A stretch of DNA of 64,000 nt, taken from Dromiciops gliroides (lineage: Eukaryota > Chordata > Mammalia > Microbiotheria > Microbiotheriidae). Numbering within the stretch: position 1 is the first letter of the stretch; each line of letters opens with the position of its first letter. The notes beneath the pieces were generated by a model, which was given only the letters and a program-made list of their open reading frames with translations, did no database searches and was not told the DNA's origin. The translations under genes were made by a program, and so were the position numbers. The stretch covers positions 248,001-312,000 of the forward strand of contig NC_057866.1 of assembly GCF_019393635.1 (NCBI RefSeq), given 5' to 3'. This document shows, piece after piece, positions 44,901 to 55,279 of the stretch.

Positions 44901-47900
44901 CCCAGGGCCCAGAAGAGATCCCTGGGGCCCTCCACTGGAGACTTTGTGCCACACTGACACACACTGAGTCCAGCCAGCATATCTCTTCAGAATGCACTGA
45001 ATTGTATTGTCTTTTTATCTACCCTTCCAGAGGAATAGTAAGAGACACTTTGTCAAAAACTTGAGACTTAAATCTCGGTAAACTCTACCAACAGCATTCC
45101 CCTTGTCTACTGTCCAAAACGGAAACAAGCCTAGTCTGGCGTAACCTGTGCTCGCTGAAGCCAGGTTGGTTCTTTGTTGATTCTTTTCCTGCTTCCCTTT
45201 CTAGATGTTGACCAACTCTCTCTTTGATGACCTTTTTTGGGGATCTTTCCAGGAATCCAAGCCCATTTAACTTATGGTTAGTTTGCAGACTGTTCTCTTT
45301 CCTTTTTTGGACAGATGAACCAACATTTGTCCCTCTCTAACCTTGTGCTCCCCCTTCCATTTTCCATGATCTTTCAAATATCACTGACAGTGGCTCTGCA
45401 CTCATATCAGCCAGTTCTTTCAGGAGCTAAGGATGTCCCGCATCTTGGTCAGGGAACTTGGATCCATCAAAGGCAGGGGAGGACTCTCTATCTTCTTACT
45501 TATCTTGGGGAGCAGCTCCCTGTCAGGCGTTTTTGTTCAGTTATTCCTAGTGCAAAGGTCTTTTATTCACCTTGTCTGAGGAAACAGAAACAAACCTGTC
45601 TTGAGCCTCTCTGATGTTAACTGTCACTGCCTCATCCACCCTGAGCAAAGGTCCCATCCCTTCTTTGATTCTCCTTCCTCTTTCAATAGAGCTCAAAGAA
45701 AAACAAAGCCTTTGGTTGTCCTGGGTCTCTATCAGTGGCTACAGCTCATTCCTTATGCCGTTTGTACCAGATCATGCCACACCTTTATAGTTGTCTCTTG
45801 TGACCCACTCTTGCTGCCATCTTCTGTACAAAATCTAGTTGGCTGGTGAGCTCCCCATATAGCAGCCTCTTCAGACCACTGCCAGTTTTCTTTCTCATTG
45901 GAATGATTCCCCTTTGTACCATCAGAATTTCATTCTTGGTCACTTCCCCTCCCTCCAATGCCAGTCTTAGCAGTGCTTAGCCCACAGCATTTGATAAATG
46001 ATTGCTGACCTCTAGAGCTCGTTTGTACCTATTTGTTTGCTTGTTGTCTCTTCCATTAGCCTGGGACTGCCTGCACTTAGCACAATGCCTAGCCTCAAGG
46101 AGGTGCTTAAGAAGCACTAACTGACTGACTGATCCCTGATGTGATTTTCCCCTTAAGTCACCTTTTAGTCCCGGGGATCTAATCTGTTCACCCTCTGGAA
46201 CCTTTGAGATCTGCCCTCTCGTCAGATTGTAGCTGTCACTCTGTTCCCAGCATTTTAGCTGCAGCAGCTAGTTCCTCAATTCAGTCTCCAAGAGAATGCC
46301 ATCTCTTGGTTTCAGCCACTTTGGGAAAGATGGAAGACAAGGCTCTGGGTAAATGTGGCACCTGCAGCATTGAAGGAGGTTCGAGTTTTAAGAGGCAGAT
46401 TGGTGAGAAGGGTTAGAGTGTCCGCCTCAGAGAAATGACAGAAATGAATGTGAGGGGGATGTCTGCTAGCTCTGGAATCAGACTGAGGATCTGGGTGTGA
46501 ATCCCACCTCTGATGCTTGCTATGGGCACTTCACCTCCCTCCTCCTCAGCTTCCTCGTGTGTAAAATGTCAGCCTTGGACTGCAGCCAGGGCCTCTGAGC
46601 TTCCTTTCAACCCTAGGTCTGGGATCCTATCAATGCCCTGAAACCTCATCTAGCTGGGAAATGGTATGGTAAGGGACCAATGGGAGACAATTCAGGAGGA
46701 GTCAGATGGGGCCAGGGGACTTTGAACAGCAGGCTGAGAAGTCTGTATTCTTCCTGGAGCAGGGCTTCTGAAACTTTTCCCACTCCTTTGCACCCAAGAA
46801 ATTCCGACATGACCCCAGATAGGCAGGTATACAGAACCTTTTGCTGTGGCCCCCATGTTCAGATGCACACATGAAGAAGCTTTTTCCTAGAGGATTGGTG
46901 TAATGGGGTCAGGCACTGAAGAATGTCAAGCATGCTTGGACCTGCACCCTAGAAAGGTTGTTGTGGCAGCTTGTGCATTGGGGAGGGGAGGGACAAGAGG
47001 ATGGAATAGAAGCAACGAGACTTGACAACTAATGGGATGTGAAAGGTGAGGGAAAGGGAAGAAGGAGGATGACCCAAAGGAGGGGTATGGGCGTGTCCAG
47101 CGAGGAGAATCAGTGGGCTTAGGGAGAGAAAATGAATTCTACATGGGCATGTTGGGTTAGAGATTATTGAGAAGCTCCTGGGACGGTGGGTTCAGTTGGA
47201 AGGGCCATCTAGTCTCACCCCATCATTTTCCAGATGAGGAGAATGGTTCCCAGCAAGGTGATGTGATTAGTTACTTGGCTAGGAAATGTCAGAGACAGGA
47301 TTTGAACCCGAGTCTCTGACTCCAGAGTCAGGGCTCTTCCCATCGAACTGTCTAGATGGAGAAGTCCGGCCAGGCAGAGTTCAGGAAGAACAATGGGTCT
47401 TGACATGTCGATTTGTGAGTCATGTGCTAACTGAACACAAGGGAGCAAATAAGTTCATTGAGGGAGTGAGGAAAGATAAGAGAAGGCTCAGGATGGAGCC
47501 TTGGGATACACCTGTGGTACCAGGAGCAGGAGACAGATGATGAGGAGACTGGGGCCGAATCAGGAAGAGCAGAGTCAGAGACCAAAGAAGAGCAGGTGTC
47601 CTGGAGGGAGCTACAGAGAGATTCAGGATGGGGCTGAGAGGAGGTCCTAGACTGAGCAGTCTTTCAGAGTCTTCAAGGAACCAAAGAGCAAGCGGATGCT
47701 GGGGCAGGGAGGAGAGATCTGGGCTGAAGGCTGGGGGCAGGAGGATGGGAGGGGCCTGGGAAGCTCTTGGCAGATGGGGAGGGATGGAAGGGTGAGCTCC
47801 CTGAGAAGAAAGGAGGGGATGGGGGGTGATAAGGGTGAGCTGCAGTGTGGACTGGGGGAGATGGGACGGGTCAGGGACTGGCTCTATCATCTCATTCAGA

Positions 47901-50900
47901 TCATAGATGTGGTCCTCTGCTGGGAAGAAGGGACAGGAATGTGATTGTGTCCAGGAGGAGGTGGAAGAGAGAAGGCAGATGCCAGAGAGAGAATGGCTGG
48001 TGTCTGAATACAGATTGAAGCAGACTTTTTCTACTTTATTTTTCTTGAGGTTCTTTTATCTGTCTTCTTTCACAGCATGACTAATATGGAAATATGTTTT
48101 GCATGACTGCACATGTATAAACTACATCCAATTGTTTGCTGAGGGCGGGGGGAAGGAGGAAGGGAGAAAATTTGGAACTCAAAGTTTTAAAAGTGAATGT
48201 CAAAAATGTTTTTACATGTAATTGGGGGAAAGTAAATACTAAAGGAGAGAAGGCAGTCCATGGGATTTGGCCAGCCTTAAATGGCTGAAGCTCACCAGGG
48301 CCAGGCACTGAGGAGTAGATCTCATACAGCTGAGTTGGCCGAGTTGAAGTCAAGACTGTGAAGGGAGCCAAAGGAGGGAGGCCCAGGGGAGGGGTGGCAG
48401 CAATGGCAGGGGCATGCCTGGAGAGTGATGTCTGTTGACTAGTACAGGGTGAGGTTAGGGGGCCTGACCTCCATGCATGGTGAGGAGGCAAATCTAAGAT
48501 GGGAGAGGAGCCGGGGAGGAGAAAAGCAATACATAATGTCAAAGGCAGGAGCAGGGTCGAGAAGGTGGAGGTTTGAGAAAAGGTCCTTGGGGTCTCCCAG
48601 CTCAGAAGCAGAGAACTGCAGTCGGCAGGGACTAAAGAGGTCTCCAGGCCACAATTCTGTGGCCACCCAACCTTGGTTGGAAGCGCGTTTCTTCCACTGG
48701 GAAGCCTCTTCCCCACTGGCAGCCCGTCACCCTGCTGGTCCTGCCCAGCTCTCTTCCACCAGGTGGTTCCGAAGTACAAGCCCCTCTGCTGTGCCCCCTG
48801 AGATTCCCGTCCTCCAGTCTGCTTACATATGACACAGCTCCTGGCCTTTCTCCGCTCCAGTCAGGCTCCTCACCCGCTTCCCAGTTTATCAGTGTCCTTC
48901 TTGGACCACGGTGCCCAGAACTGACCCTGGGCCTTTCTTCTCTGTCCCCCGCTGTGTCCTTCAGAGGAAAGGACCTCAGGGCCCTTGGTGTGTGTGGGGG
49001 GGGGATCAGTCTGGTGACCCACCTGTCTGCCCACTGAGCCCCTGTCCCCTTCCCCAGGTGTCTCCAGGGCTCAGTACCACACAATGCAGTCTGGTGCTGG
49101 CTTCAGCTCCCGTTCCCAGGGCATGAGCATGGACAAGGTCTCGGTGAGCCCTCCCCCATCCTCCCTCCTCAAGACCTGGGGATGTCGTACTGTTCCCAAC
49201 TCCTTGCACTCTGGGCCAGGCAGGGTTAGGGAGGAGGCCTGGGGTGGAGATGGGGGGCTATCATCATGTCCCCTCACCCCTGCCATCCTCACCGCCTCCT
49301 TCCCCTGTCCCATAGACTTTCCGGCCCATCTCTAAGCCAGCATACGGAACGATGGGCTGGTCCTCACGATCTGCCGTGGACCTAAGCTGCGGCCGGAGAT
49401 TGAGCTCTGTGCACAATGGAGGGAGCACCTACGGGTCCGTGGGCTATGTGGGGGCCCAGCCTGCAGTGCCGGCAGTTTCCCGGCCTGTCTCCTACCACGA
49501 GCGTGGGGGCCCTGGCCCCAGGGCTGACTATGACACACTGAGCCTGAGATCTCTGCGCCTGGTGGGGGGCCCCCCGGGAAGCCTGGATGACCGGTACAGT
49601 GTGGTATCTGAGCAGCTGGAGCCTCCAGGAGGAGCGGCCTACAGGGCCTTCAGTTACGAGCGACAGGCAAGCTCGGCCTCTGGCCGCACGGGGGGACTGG
49701 ACTGGTCTGAAGCCCCAGACGGAGCCCCCGGCCGGACCATCCGAGCCCCTGCTATGCGGACCCTGCAACGCTTCCAGAGCAGCCATCGCAGCCGGGGGAC
49801 AACCTCATCGGGAACTAGTGGAGGCCTGGAGCACGTGGCCCGCGCCCCCTCGGTCCGCAGCCTCAGCCTTAGTCTGGCTGACTCTGGACACCTGCCTGAT
49901 GTGAGGGGCCTGGACAGCTATGGGGGTCACCGCACTCTACAACGGCTCAGCAGTGGGTGAGCCCCAAGGAGCAGGACATGGGGGAGGGAGGGTCTGGGGG
50001 ACAGGGGGCAAGGGTGGGGGGAGTCACAGGGCTGGGGGGCAGGGGTGGGGGGAGTGACGGGGCTGGAGAGCAGAGGGCAGGGGTGGGGGGAGTGACGGGG
50101 CTGGGGAGCAGGGGGCAGGGGTGGGGGGAGTCATGGGGCTGGGGAGCAGGGGGCAGGGGTGGGGGGAGTGACGGGGCTGGGGGCCGGCATCAGGGGTGGG
50201 GGGCCAGCCCCTGAAGCTGACCCTTCCCTTGCCTCTTCCTACCCTACAGCTTTGATGACATCGACCTCCCCTCTGCTGTCAAGTACCTCATGGCCTCAGA
50301 CCCCAACCTGCAGGTCCTGGGAGCAGCTTACATTCAGCACAAGTGTTACAGCGATGCAGCTGCCAAGAAGCAGGTGAGGCTGTGTGTGTGTCCCTGCCTG
50401 CCTGCCCTGCCCCAGTCCCCTGACCGTCGGGGCCTGTGCCTCAGCCAGGGGCTCCCCATAACCCGGGACCCTGGTCTGTGTCCCCAGGCCCGCAGCCTCC
50501 AGGCAGTGCCGAAGCTGGTGAAACTCTTCAACCACGCCAACCAGGAGGTCCAGAGACACGCCACAGGGGCCACGCGGAACCTCATCTATGACAATGCGGA
50601 CAACAAGCTGGCCCTGGTAGAGGAGAACGGCATCTTCGAGCTGCTGAGGACACTGCGGGAACAGGACGATGAGCTGCGCAAGAACGTCACTGGTCAGGCT
50701 GAGGCCCTCCATCCCGCCCCCACCGGGGCCGGGCCAGATGTGGGGACTCAGGGCCATGGGAGAGGGGCAGGGGAGGCCCAGATGGGGCCACATGTGTCTG
50801 AATGGACTCAGGGTGGGGGTGGGGTGCGGGGGCAGGCTGGAGTCTTCTGAGGTGAGGGTGTTGGATTCACTCAGAGTAGCAGGTCCCCAGGGGGTGGGGA

Positions 50901-53830
50901 GCCTGTTGCTGACCCCTGACCTCTGACCCTCAGGAATTCTGTGGAACCTGTCATCCAGTGACCACCTGAAGGACCGCCTGGCCCGAGACACCCTGGAGCA
51001 GCTGACAGACCTGGTGCTGAGCCCACTCTCGGGCGCCGGGGGGCCTCCCCTTATCCAGCAGAACGCCTCAGAGGCCGAAATCTTTTATAACGCCACCGGC
51101 TTCCTCAGGTGCCCAGACCTCGTAGAACCTCTGGTTCCTCACTGACCTCCCTGAGCCGGCCCCTGGCTCCTTGTCTCTAGTCCTTGGTGGGGCCCATCTT
51201 GAGGGGGTCCATGGGGCCATCAGGGGACAGAACTCATCTATTCACCCCATGCCCAAGCCCTCCTGGAAGCATCCCAGGCCTCACTCTCCTCCCTCCAGAG
51301 GGGCCTGGGGCCTCTGATTCTCAGATTTCTCTGTCCCAGGAACCTGAGCTCAGCCTCACAGGCCACACGCCAGAGGATGCGAGAGTGCCACGGCCTGGTG
51401 GACGCCCTCGTCACCTACATCCACCATGCCCTGGACGTGGGCAAGTGTGAGGACAAGGTCAGTGGGCCCTGAGCCAGGGAGGACATCCCCATCCCTGCCC
51501 CCAGCCAAGCTGTCCTCCTATGAGGGTCCAACTCCTGGTCTGGTCCTCCTCCCCCAGCTCCATCCCCCCTCCCCCGGCTCCCTCCCTCCCTCCTCCATCC
51601 ATCCCTCCCCCTTCATCCCTCCCCCCTCCCTCCCTGGGCTCCATCCTCCCCCACTCCATCCCTCACGCCCTACTCCATCCCTCCCTCCCCCCTCCATTCC
51701 CCCCACTCCATCCCTCCCCCTTCATCCCCTCCCCTTCATCCCTCCCCCCTCCCTGGGCTCCATCCTCCCCCACTCCATCCCCCTCCCCCGGTTCCCTCCC
51801 TCCCTCCCCCCTCCATCCACCCCACTCCATCCCTCCCCCCTCCCTCCCTCCCTGGGCTCCATCCTCCCCCACTCCATCCCTCCCCCCCTACTCCATCCCT
51901 CCTCCCTCCATCCCCCCACTCCATCCCTCCCTCTCTGCTCCATTCCTCCCTCCCTCTCCCCTCCCCTCCCTGCCTCCCCAGCAGTGGCTGTGACCATGAC
52001 CTGTCCCAACATCCCCAGAGCGTGGAGAATGCTGTGTGTGTGCTCCGGAACCTCTCCTACCGCCTGTATGATGAGATGCCGCCATCAGCGCTTCAGAGGC
52101 TGGAGGGCCGAGGCCGTGGGGAAGCTGGGGCCGGGCGGCCTGGGGAGGTTGTTGGCTGCTTCACCCCCCAAAGCAGGAAGCTGCGGGAGGTAGGCTCGCC
52201 TGTGTGGGGAGCTCTCTGAGGAGCTCAGAGGCTGGGGAGACAGGGGTGCACTAAAGTGGGTGGGATGCTGTCCTCAGAGCAACCCCACCCACTTTACAGA
52301 AAGGTAAACTGAGGCTCAGAGAGCCACCAGGCTGCCCAGTTTGGTAGAGGCAGTCCTGGATAATCTCGGAGCTAGGAAGCCAGGGAGGCAGCAGGTCTAT
52401 CTGTGAAAGGGAAGAAAGAGTAGCTCGGCTTAGTGGGCATTGCCAAGAGCAGAGGGTGACTGGCCCTTGGGGAGACGTGGTGGCCATGGGCAGATAGCCT
52501 CAGAGCCAGGAATGAGGACAGAGTGCTGGAGGTCACTGCAGAGAAGGGGGCTGGCCCCCTTACCTAGGTCCTAGGACTCACAGCCCCCTCGCCTCCCCAG
52601 CTGCCCCTGGCCACAGACGCTTTGACCTTTGCTGAGGTCTCCAAAGACCCCAAGGGGCTCGAGTGGCTGTGGAGTCCCCAGATCGTGGGTCTTTACAACC
52701 GACTCCTTCAGCGGTGCGAGCTGAACAGGCACACTACAGAAGCTGCAGCCGGCGCCCTGCAAAACATCACTGCTGGGGACCGAAGGGTGAGGGCGAGGGG
52801 AGAAGACGCTGGGGAGCCGGGGGTGGCCCCTGGGGGTATGCCCAGGGGCTGCAGAACATCCTATCCTGGGGAGGAACTGATGTGGGAGAGGGGTGGGGCA
52901 GAGCAGCCTCAGGAGCCCCCAGACCCTCAACCCTTCCTTGCCCCTCAGTGGGCAGGCGTGCTGAGCCGCCTAGCCCTGGAGCAGGAACGCATCTTGAACC
53001 CCTTGCTGGACCGAGTACGGACAGCTGACCATCACCAGCTGCGCTCACTGACTGGCCTCATCCGGAACCTGTCTCGGAATGCCAGGAACAAGGACGAGAT
53101 GTGTGAGTCTCCCTCAGGTTCCCTTGCACCCAACCAGCCCTGGCCTTATTGTCACTCATGCTGGCTGCTGGGGTCATTGGGGGAGTGGGGAGGAATGCTC
53201 GGGGAGGGGGGGGGGAGGGGGGGAGCTGCATGACGCCCTCTGACCTCTGCCCTCTGCCCTTGAGGGAGGCAGCCACCAAAGTGGTCAGTCATCTGATCGA
53301 GAAGCTGCCAGGGAGCGTTGGGGAAAAGCCTCCTCCAGCAGACGTGCTGGTCAACATCATCGCGGTGCTCAACAACCTGGTGGTGGCCAGCCCCATTGCC
53401 GCCCGGGACCTCCTCTACTTTGACGGCCTCCGGAAGCTCATCTTCATCAAGAAGAAGCGGGATGGGTCAGTGCCAGCCCCGAGCGCTGGGAAGCGGGTCC
53501 TCCCGCATGGGCCAGATCCAGCTGACCCCTCCTCTCTTCCCCAACAGGCCCGACAGCGAGAAGTCCTCCCGGGCAGCCTCCAGCCTCTTGGCCAACATGT
53601 GGCAGTACAGCAAACTGCACCGAGACTTCCGGGCGGTGAGTGAGTGCTCTGCTCAAGACGGGGGGTGGGCCTAGAATACCCCAATGAGATGAGGCCCCTC
53701 CTCACGCTGGAAAGACAGCAGGGAACCTGGGAGGACAGGAAGAGACCCATCCGGGCTTTCCGATGCAATTAATTCCTCCCTCTCCATCTTGCAGAAAGGC
53801 TATCGCAAGGAGGATTTCCTGGGTCCCTAA
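41932..53830 (+). CDS. PKP3: PKP3, plakophilin-3 (13 coding exons, intact)
   Basis: PKP3 is an armadillo-repeat protein of desmosomal plaques that binds desmosomal cadherins, desmoplakin and plakoglobin in epithelia. Exons: 41932-42190, 49058-49143, 49316-49956, 50250-50373, 50488-50692, 50934-51108, 51340-51457, 52019-52189, 52601-52786, 52949-53102, 53273-53465, 53548-53635, 53795-53830. Every intron is GT-AG and all phases agree, giving 811 residues (human about 797). The start [17 protein letters not shown] matches the human PKP3a start, so ATG 41932 was chosen over an in-frame non-ATG extension. Residues 1 to about 325 are the Ser/Arg/Gly-rich head ([37 protein letters not shown]). From exon 4 on come armadillo repeats ([52 protein letters not shown]). 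The C-terminus is [11 protein letters not shown]. Intron 1 is 6.9 kb; all others are short. Confidence 0.98.
42392..42463. promoter_or_regulatory. Cluster of three AP-1 motifs in PKP3 intron 1
   Basis: TGACTCA at 42392-42398, TGACTCA at 42415-42421 and TGAGTCA at 42457-42463, starting about 200 bp after exon 1. AP-1 sites are typical of epithelial enhancers, which suits a desmosomal gene. Function is inferred. Confidence 0.45.
42480..44689. other. PKP3 intron 1, proximal part
   Basis: GC-rich and mostly unassigned. It includes a short (CTC)n run at about 42949-42968 and an L2/MIR-like tail at about 43735-43860. No exon seen. Confidence 0.45.
44690..45930 (-). mobile_element. CR1/L3-type LINE, antisense, in PKP3 intron 1
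   Basis: The conserved antisense text TCCCAGCTTTGTGTGACTTG, then CCCTCTATGCCTTTCTCCAA and AGAGATCCCTGGGGCCCTCC is characteristic of old CR1/L3 LINE coding sequence. Similar T-rich antisense text continues to about 45930. Heavily decayed. Confidence 0.55.
45950..46130 (+). repeat. L2-type 3' tails
   Basis: Two adjacent tail-like stretches: GCAGTGCTTAGCCCACAGCA near 45970, and GCACTTAGCACAATGCCTAG with GAAGCACTAACTGACTGACT near 46074-46125. Confidence 0.55.
46455..46630 (+). repeat. MIR element
   Basis: GCTCTGGAATCAGACTGAGG, then GGGTGTGAATCCCACCTCTG and CAGCTTCCTCGTGTGTAAAA follow the MIR consensus order. Confidence 0.7.
47200..47365 (-). repeat. MIR element, antisense
   Basis: CAGATGAGGAGAATGGTTCC, then GGATTTGAACCCGAGTCTCT and GACTCCAGAGTCAGGGCTCT: MIR core in reverse orientation. 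Confidence 0.7.
47380..48560 (+). repeat. Ancient dispersed repeat-like segment, split by an L1 tail
   Basis: GATGGAGCCTTGGGATACAC, AGACCAAAGAAGAGCAGGTG and, after the L1, ATGTCAAAGGCAGGAGCAGG resemble one old mammalian interspersed repeat. The family is not assigned. The segment at 14530-14720 may be related. Confidence 0.35.
47996..48243 (+). mobile_element. Short L1 3' end in PKP3 intron 1
   Basis: It starts GGTGTCTGAATACAGATTGA and ends TTACATGTAATTGGGGGAAA, the L1 3'UTR tail. A strongly 5'-truncated insertion. Confidence 0.75.
49975..50205 (+). repeat. G-rich minisatellite in PKP3 intron 3
   Basis: About five imperfect copies of a unit of about 35-48 bp built on GGGGTGGGGGGAGTSACGGG and CTGGGGAGCAGGGGGCAG. 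It fills most of the 293-bp intron. Many G-runs lie on the transcribed-sense strand. Confidence 0.85.
51540..51985 (+). repeat. Polypyrimidine minisatellite in PKP3 intron 7
   Basis: About 445 bp of C/T-rich tandem repeat with recurrent CCCTGGGCTCCATCCTCCCC and CACTCCATCCCTCCC units, making up most of the 561-bp intron. Long proline-rich or glycine-rich frames here are repeat artefacts. Confidence 0.88.
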
Positions 53831-54295
53831 ACAACCCGAAGACGAAGAGGCATCTGGGGAGGCATTAATGAGGGGACCCCTCCCCCATGGCTGTGTGGGT
53901 CGACCTTGGCTCGGCTCTGCCCTTGCCTCTCGGCCCTCAGCCCTGCCCAGGTGTGGCCTCGACCCCCTGCGGCTGTTTTGGATGCTCATGTGATGGGCAG
54001 GCATAGCAGGCACTAAGAATGGGTCCAGGACCGGGGGAACTTTGGGGGCTTCAGGGTGAGCCTGGCTATCAAGATGGGCTAAAAGCCCCTGGCTTCTAGG
54101 TGTTGGGATGCTTGGGAATCCTTTGGTGTTTTAGGGGGCCTCCAATCTCTGGAGGCCACAGCTGCTGTGGCCCCAGGGTCCCGAAGGGACTTACCCAATT
54201 TGTGGTAAAGGGAGTGGCTGGACCCAGGTGACCTGTCCAGTCACAGCCACAGATTAGGGCTTGGGGGCCGAGGCTGGCCTGGGAGGGGCTGGGAC

Positions 54296-54301
54296 AATAA
54301 A
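54296..54301 (+). terminator. Poly(A) signal of PKP3
   Basis: AATAAA 466 bp downstream of the PKP3 stop codon, followed by a T/G-rich stretch (GTTTGTTTTCATTTTCTTTG). Confidence 0.8.
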
Positions 54302-54493
54302 GGAGGCATTGGTCTGCGGGCTGTTTGTTTTCATTTTCTTTGAGGGACCCACTGGAAGAAGCAGCTTTTGCTGGGATAAGCTGGCCTGGGGGAGGCCTCT
54401 GGTGAATGCCCAGGATGCAGCTACTGGTGTAGATAGAAGTCTGACTGTGGCTGAAGGCTGGGGGCCCATTCTCTGGAAAGAAGCGGTGTCTGG

Positions 54494-54621
54494 GGGGCAG
54501 CTGGGGGGCCCAGTGGATAAAGCACAGGTCCTGGATTCAGGAGGACCTGAATTCAAATCCAGCCTCAGACACTTGACACTCACTTAACCCTCATTGCCCC
54601 ACCAAAAAAAAAAAAAAAAAG
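54494..54621 (+). mobile_element. Marsupial MIR-like SINE between PKP3 and SIGIRR
   Basis: SINE with a 17-A tail and a short deletion in the core (the CTAGCTGTGTGACCC block is missing). Imperfect flanking duplication (GAAGCGGTGTC and GAGGCAGTGTC). Confidence 0.88.
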
Positions 54622-54663
54622 AGAGAAAAAGAGGCAGTGTCAGCTCCAAGACAGTAGAAGATG

Positions 54664-54905
54664 ACATGCACACACACCACATACCACACACAACACACAC
54701 ATAACACACACACCACAACACACACATCACAATACAATGCAACACACATACATACAACACAAACACACACCACACATATCACCCCCACACCATATATACA
54801 CAACATACAAACATGTCACACATACACACACAACACACATATCAACACACACCCACATCACACAAAACACATACATAACATCTATCCACACCACACACAC
54901 ACCAA
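54664..54905. repeat. CA-rich simple repeat
   Basis: About 240 bp of irregular CA, CACA-TA and CAACACA repeats in the short gap between the PKP3 and SIGIRR 3' ends. Confidence 0.9.
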
Positions 54906-54978
54906 GTGGTGGAAACGTCTCAGACCTCCACACACCTGAGGAAGAGCCAAGCTCAACTCCAAATATGGGAATTGTCAC

Positions 54979-54984
54979 TTTATT
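54979..54984 (-). terminator. Poly(A) signal of SIGIRR
   Basis: TTTATT on the plus strand is AATAAA on the minus strand, about 295 bp past the SIGIRR stop codon. Confidence 0.75.
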
Positions 54985-55279
54985 GGGAGAAAACAGGACT
55001 AGGGTGAGACTTGGGCTTCGAGGGCCCCAGATTTGAATGGCCTGCGTGGCCTGAAATTATTAGGAGGTTGAGCAAAGACGGCAGTCACAGGCTCCTAGAT
55101 TTCAAGCAGAACACCCACTCCAGGTCACCCAGTCCCATCTCTCACTTTACAGCAGAAGACCCACAGAAGGGCACTGGCTTATGATTTAAAGGGAGGAGGC
55201 CCTCTCCTCTCCGCTGCCCCACTGTACCCCCCAGTCCAAGACTCCCCAGAAGAAGGGCAGGTGGGAGGTCTTTGGCGGC

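Noticed and set aside
51426-52193. 255-codon proline-rich frame in PKP3
   Set aside because: It is the translation of the polypyrimidine minisatellite in intron 7 plus exon 8 in a wrong frame.
53259-53275. Purine-rich sequence just before the PKP3 exon 11 acceptor as a sign of a wrong splice site
   Set aside because: Using AG at 53271-53272 restores the exact human-like junction DEM/STKVV in phase; a pyrimidine tract lies slightly further upstream.
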